This document shows, in pieces, positions 41,865 to 44,361 of a DNA stretch of 44,361 nt. The stretch spans positions 1 through 44,361 of IMG/VR virus record IMGVR_UViG_3300020119_000128. The stretch is one strand, 5' to 3'. Position 1 is the first letter of the stretch; the number at the start of each line of letters is the position of its first letter. Under the pieces are notes generated by a model. It did not search any database. It saw nothing but the letters and a program-made list of their open reading frames with translations, and was not told the origin of the DNA. Position numbers and translations under genes: made by a program. This DNA is from a virus.

Positions 41865-44361
41865 ATGAAAAATAAAGAAGCCACCTCTCCCCTAACCCCT
41901 CTCCCCCAGAGGCGGAGAGGGGAACCGGCAAGGCGCCCAGGTCAGGCCCGCCACCGGCGGAGAGGGGGACCGCTACTCTGCTTTCTGCTTTTTGCTTTCT
42001 GCTTTTCAGGGTGGGCGGGGACGGTGGATGCGACTTATACGTTCACGGATTTTCAACTGACGGCGCAGGCGGTGCGGAGGGTGACACAAACGCCGCTGGA
42101 GCCGTTTGCGGATTATAACGGGGCGATCTTGAGCGCGGCGCCGCGGTCGATTGTGACGGGGACGAATGGGAGCGTGACCTTCAGCAACACGGTGGCGGGA
42201 TACTCGTATCGGGTGACGTTGGACACGCCGTATGGAAGCACGGTGCGGACGTCGGGGTACCCGGCGAACTTGAGCGGGCCGGTGAACGGGAGGGATTGGC
42301 TGGGAGAGCAGAAGGGGATGCGGTTTTATTATTTGTATAACACCAATGGGGCGGGCCTGGCAGTGGCGGCGGGAACTAACCTGACGATGGTGCGCGTGGC
42401 AGGGACGAACACGCTCAACCTGGCTGATCCGCTGGTGCTGGGTGATTGGCGGATTTCGCACGGGACGGCTGGAGGCGATTTGACATTCTTTAACCTGACG
42501 GATCTTGGGCAAGTGCGGATAAGATCGGATGGGGAATTCATACTCGATAACTCGCAGGGAGGAAGATTTATCGGCGATGGATCGGGCCTCACGAATTTAT
42601 CATCGGCCGGGGCATTGACGAACAATGAGGCGCGAGACGTGCGGCTGAACAGCAGCCTGAAAATAGTGCAACCAGGTCCTGGATTTTCGATAAGCGTGAC
42701 CAACAATCAGGGTTCGAACACTTTTGTTTTGGACGACGGGGGCAATGCAACCTTTTTGGATACGGTGACAGCGGTGCAGTTCAACGGAACGGTGCCGGCG
42801 TCGGATATCAGCGGGAAGATCCCAAATGACCGGCTTTCTGGAATGACAAACATGGCGATGATGACGCCGTATGATTTTGGAGCGGCGGGCGACGGGGTTA
42901 CGGATGACACGGCGGCGATCTGGCGCTGGGTGGATACGTGCAGCAAAAGCAATTGGATTGCTTATCTGCCGCCGGCATTTGGCGACTATTACAAAATCAC
43001 GGATGCGATCAACATTACGAATTTCACCGGGCTGAGAATTTTAGGAGCTGGCGGGCAGGTGGTAGGAACATCTCCAGTGGTGACACGGTGCCGCATTCAC
43101 CAGATGACGTCCGGGAAAGACGGGTTTGTGATCGGCCGGACGAACAATGGGGCGGTAACGCCAGACCATATCGTCATCGAGGGAATCGCGATTACGGCAG
43201 AGACCTATAACTGGACATCGAGGGGGATTGCGTTCGCTGGCACGGCGGCGGATTCGGACTGCGACACCGTTCGAGATTGCACGGTGCGAAACTTTGGCAA
43301 GGGGATTTACCTGCGGTCGGCGTCGAGCATGGAGATTGTGAATTGCTCGGTCGGCTACGGCTGCGGAGAGGGGATTCGGATTGGTGACAGTTCGGCGGTG
43401 GGCGGCGGCTCACAGGTTATCAACGGAGTTTACCTGAGGATGATTCACATGGGGCAGTGCAAGACGAACGAGATCCATTGCGATGGCGGGTCGGCGATTC
43501 TGATTGATTCGTGTGACGCAGGAACAGGAGAGGCGACGGATCATAGCGGAGATAACGAGCATGGTTTACTGATCGAGAATGGGGCGGACGTGACGGTGAT
43601 TAACTGCATCGACTGGCAGGGGACGAGCCTGGCAACGAATAGTTTCATTGTGGCGGATGGCGGGGCGATTCCTGGAGGCGTGACGCTTAAGCTGATTAAC
43701 GTGGCCGCTGGCGGAACAAGCTGCCCTTACGCGCTGGTGGCAACGAACGCAAGGGTCTATGTCGAGAGGTTTGTGGGAACGGCGGCCAATACGCCGGCAG
43801 TGCTCTGGAACGGGCAGCCGCAAGATCTGACAGCGATCGGTTCGGCAATCCAGGTGACAATCGTTTTTGGTCGGACGGAAACGGAAACCATTGTTCCTGG
43901 AATCCCGACGTACTATACGGGGTCGGCGATCAATTCCTTGCCGGGAGGGTCGATCGCGAGCCTGCGAACATCGGATGCTTCTGAGATTAGCGATCGGCTG
44001 GATTTCAGGGCGCGGTTTACTTATGGCGGCTCGGGGGCGCACGGGGCAACGGAGACGGTCAATCTGCTGGACTTTCACCAGATGGAGGCGGATGGAGCGA
44101 TTACCAATATTCACGGGGACAACGTGAACATCAATTATTCGACCGGGACAAAGGCAACGACCAATGCCGGGCAAGTCACCCTGACAGCGACCAACTCATG
44201 GGTAATCGCCGGGCCCAGCATTACGGTGACGACGAATTTGCAATCGAATGGCGAGAGGGATTTCACGGTTTCAGCCACAAACCAGCCTTATGCAGTTTTT
44301 TGGCAGCAAAAAAACGCGGGGACGGATGGGGACCATTTTACGAGCGCGACGTGGACGAACA
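41865..44361 (+). CDS. Tail spike with pectate-lyase-like beta-helix, N-terminal 790 codons before the circle join
   Basis: ATG 41865; the frame crosses the terminal repeat and ends at base 516 (961 aa in total). Residues 6-36 are encoded by a CACCTCTCCCC repeat and 38-50 (LLCFLLFAFCFSG) by a TTTCTGC repeat. Residues 330-345 (MTPYDFGAAGDGVTDDTAAI) are the hallmark start of pectate-lyase-3-type right-handed beta-helices; strand repeats follow (CDTVRDCTVRNFGKGIYLRS, SVGYGCGEGIRIGDSSAVGG). Such spikes bind or cleave host surface polysaccharide. The acidic catalytic residues cannot be assigned by eye. A jelly-roll-like tip lies at the C-terminus. Confidence 0.88.
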   Translation, partial: MKNKEATSPLTPLPQRRRGEPARRPGQARHRRRGGPLLCFLLFAFCFSGWAGTVDATYTFTDFQLTAQAVRRVTQTPLEPFADYNGAILSAAPRSIVTGTNGSVTFSNTVAGYSYRVTLDTPYGSTVRTSGYPANLSGPVNGRDWLGEQKGMRFYYLYNTNGAGLAVAAGTNLTMVRVAGTNTLNLADPLVLGDWRISHGTAGGDLTFFNLTDLGQVRIRSDGEFILDNSQGGRFIGDGSGLTNLSSAGALTNNEARDVRLNSSLKIVQPGPGFSISVTNNQGSNTFVLDDGGNATFLDTVTAVQFNGTVPASDISGKIPNDRLSGMTNMAMMTPYDFGAAGDGVTDDTAAIWRWVDTCSKSNWIAYLPPAFGDYYKITDAINITNFTGLRILGAGGQVVGTSPVVTRCRIHQMTSGKDGFVIGRTNNGAVTPDHIVIEGIAITAETYNWTSRGIAFAGTAADSDCDTVRDCTVRNFGKGIYLRSASSMEIVNCSVGYGCGEGIRIGDSSAVGGGSQVINGVYLRMIHMGQCKTNEIHCDGGSAILIDSCDAGTGEATDHSGDNEHGLLIENGADVTVINCIDWQGTSLATNSFIVADGGAIPGGVTLKLINVAAGGTSCPYALVATNARVYVERFVGTAANTPAVLWNGQPQDLTAIGSAIQVTIVFGRTETETIVPGIPTYYTGSAINSLPGGSIASLRTSDASEISDRLDFRARFTYGGSGAHGATETVNLLDFHQMEADGAITNIHGDNVNINYSTGTKATTNAGQVTLTATNSWVIAGPSITVTTNLQSNGERDFTVSATNQPYAVFWQQKNAGTDGDHFTSATWTN
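41882..41972 (+). repeat. CACCTCTCCCC palindromic repeat (copy 6)
   Basis: Both modules are present, ending in CGGAGAGGGGGACCG. It is in the 5' coding part of the spike gene, as copy 5 is in the fibre gene. Confidence 0.9.
44235..44361. repeat. Right copy of the 127-bp terminal direct repeat
   Basis: Identical to bases 1-127 and in the same reading frame of the spike gene, marking circular closure. Confidence 0.95.

Overview
This window is a complete temperate tailed-phage genome of the Caudoviricetes, seen as a linear contig. The last 127 bases (44235-44361) repeat the first 127 exactly, so the molecule closes into a circle, or is circularly permuted, at about 44,234 bp. The tail-spike gene that starts at 41865 runs through the join and ends at base 516. 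Head and packaging genes are of siphophage type: a GpA-like large terminase, a lambda B-like portal, and an HK97-type prohead protease fused to the capsid protein. A host in Verrucomicrobiota is my inference. It rests on the many short dispersed repeats and on a signal-peptide cargo protein, both of which look like material I associate with that phylum. I could not search for them.

Layout. Bases 1-2431 hold the tail-spike end and a putative lysis cassette of two membrane proteins, three lipoprotein-like proteins and one small protein; I see no recognisable endolysin. Bases 2432-5634 are the lysogeny and cargo region: a tRNA-3'-end-like candidate attP, a tyrosine integrase on the minus strand, and minus-strand cargo. 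Two divergent ribbon-helix-helix regulators (5203-5634 minus, 5715-5939 plus) flank paired promoters and look like the switch. Bases 5715-20260 are a long plus-strand early operon. It holds small proteins of unknown function, HTH proteins, a 654-residue DNA-binding-type protein, cytosine and adenine methyltransferases, a conserved two-gene pair whose second member carries a 37-unit 9-bp tandem repeat, a J-domain protein, a replication initiator with internal palindromic iterons, a response regulator, a Gam-like nuclease inhibitor, and two further regulators. A terminator and a palindrome-rich stretch follow. Bases 20570-31316 are packaging and head genes, interrupted by a minus-strand Acb2-like anti-CBASS gene (24001-24243) and another small minus-strand gene (27653-27823). 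Bases 31436-44361 are connector, tail, tape-measure, baseplate and fibre genes.

The most unusual property is that the genome is colonised by about ten families of short dispersed repeats. They fill most gaps between genes. They also lie in frame inside terminase, portal and capsid genes, and appear to supply start codons, C-terminal tails, linkers and even the hydrophobic cores of signal peptides. A precise 36-bp (12-codon) element sits cleanly inside other repeats four times, which is direct evidence of mobility. A 16-bp palindrome marks the 3' end of each of three minus-strand units.

How it works as a whole: integrase and the ribbon-helix-helix pair should govern lysogeny. The methyltransferases, Gam and Acb2 should protect the DNA and blunt host defence. 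The initiator with its iterons should recruit host replication, since I see no polymerase or replicative helicase. The late genes build a capsid and a tail whose short tape measure (436 aa) suggests a short flexible tail. Functions assigned by position alone are marked as such.
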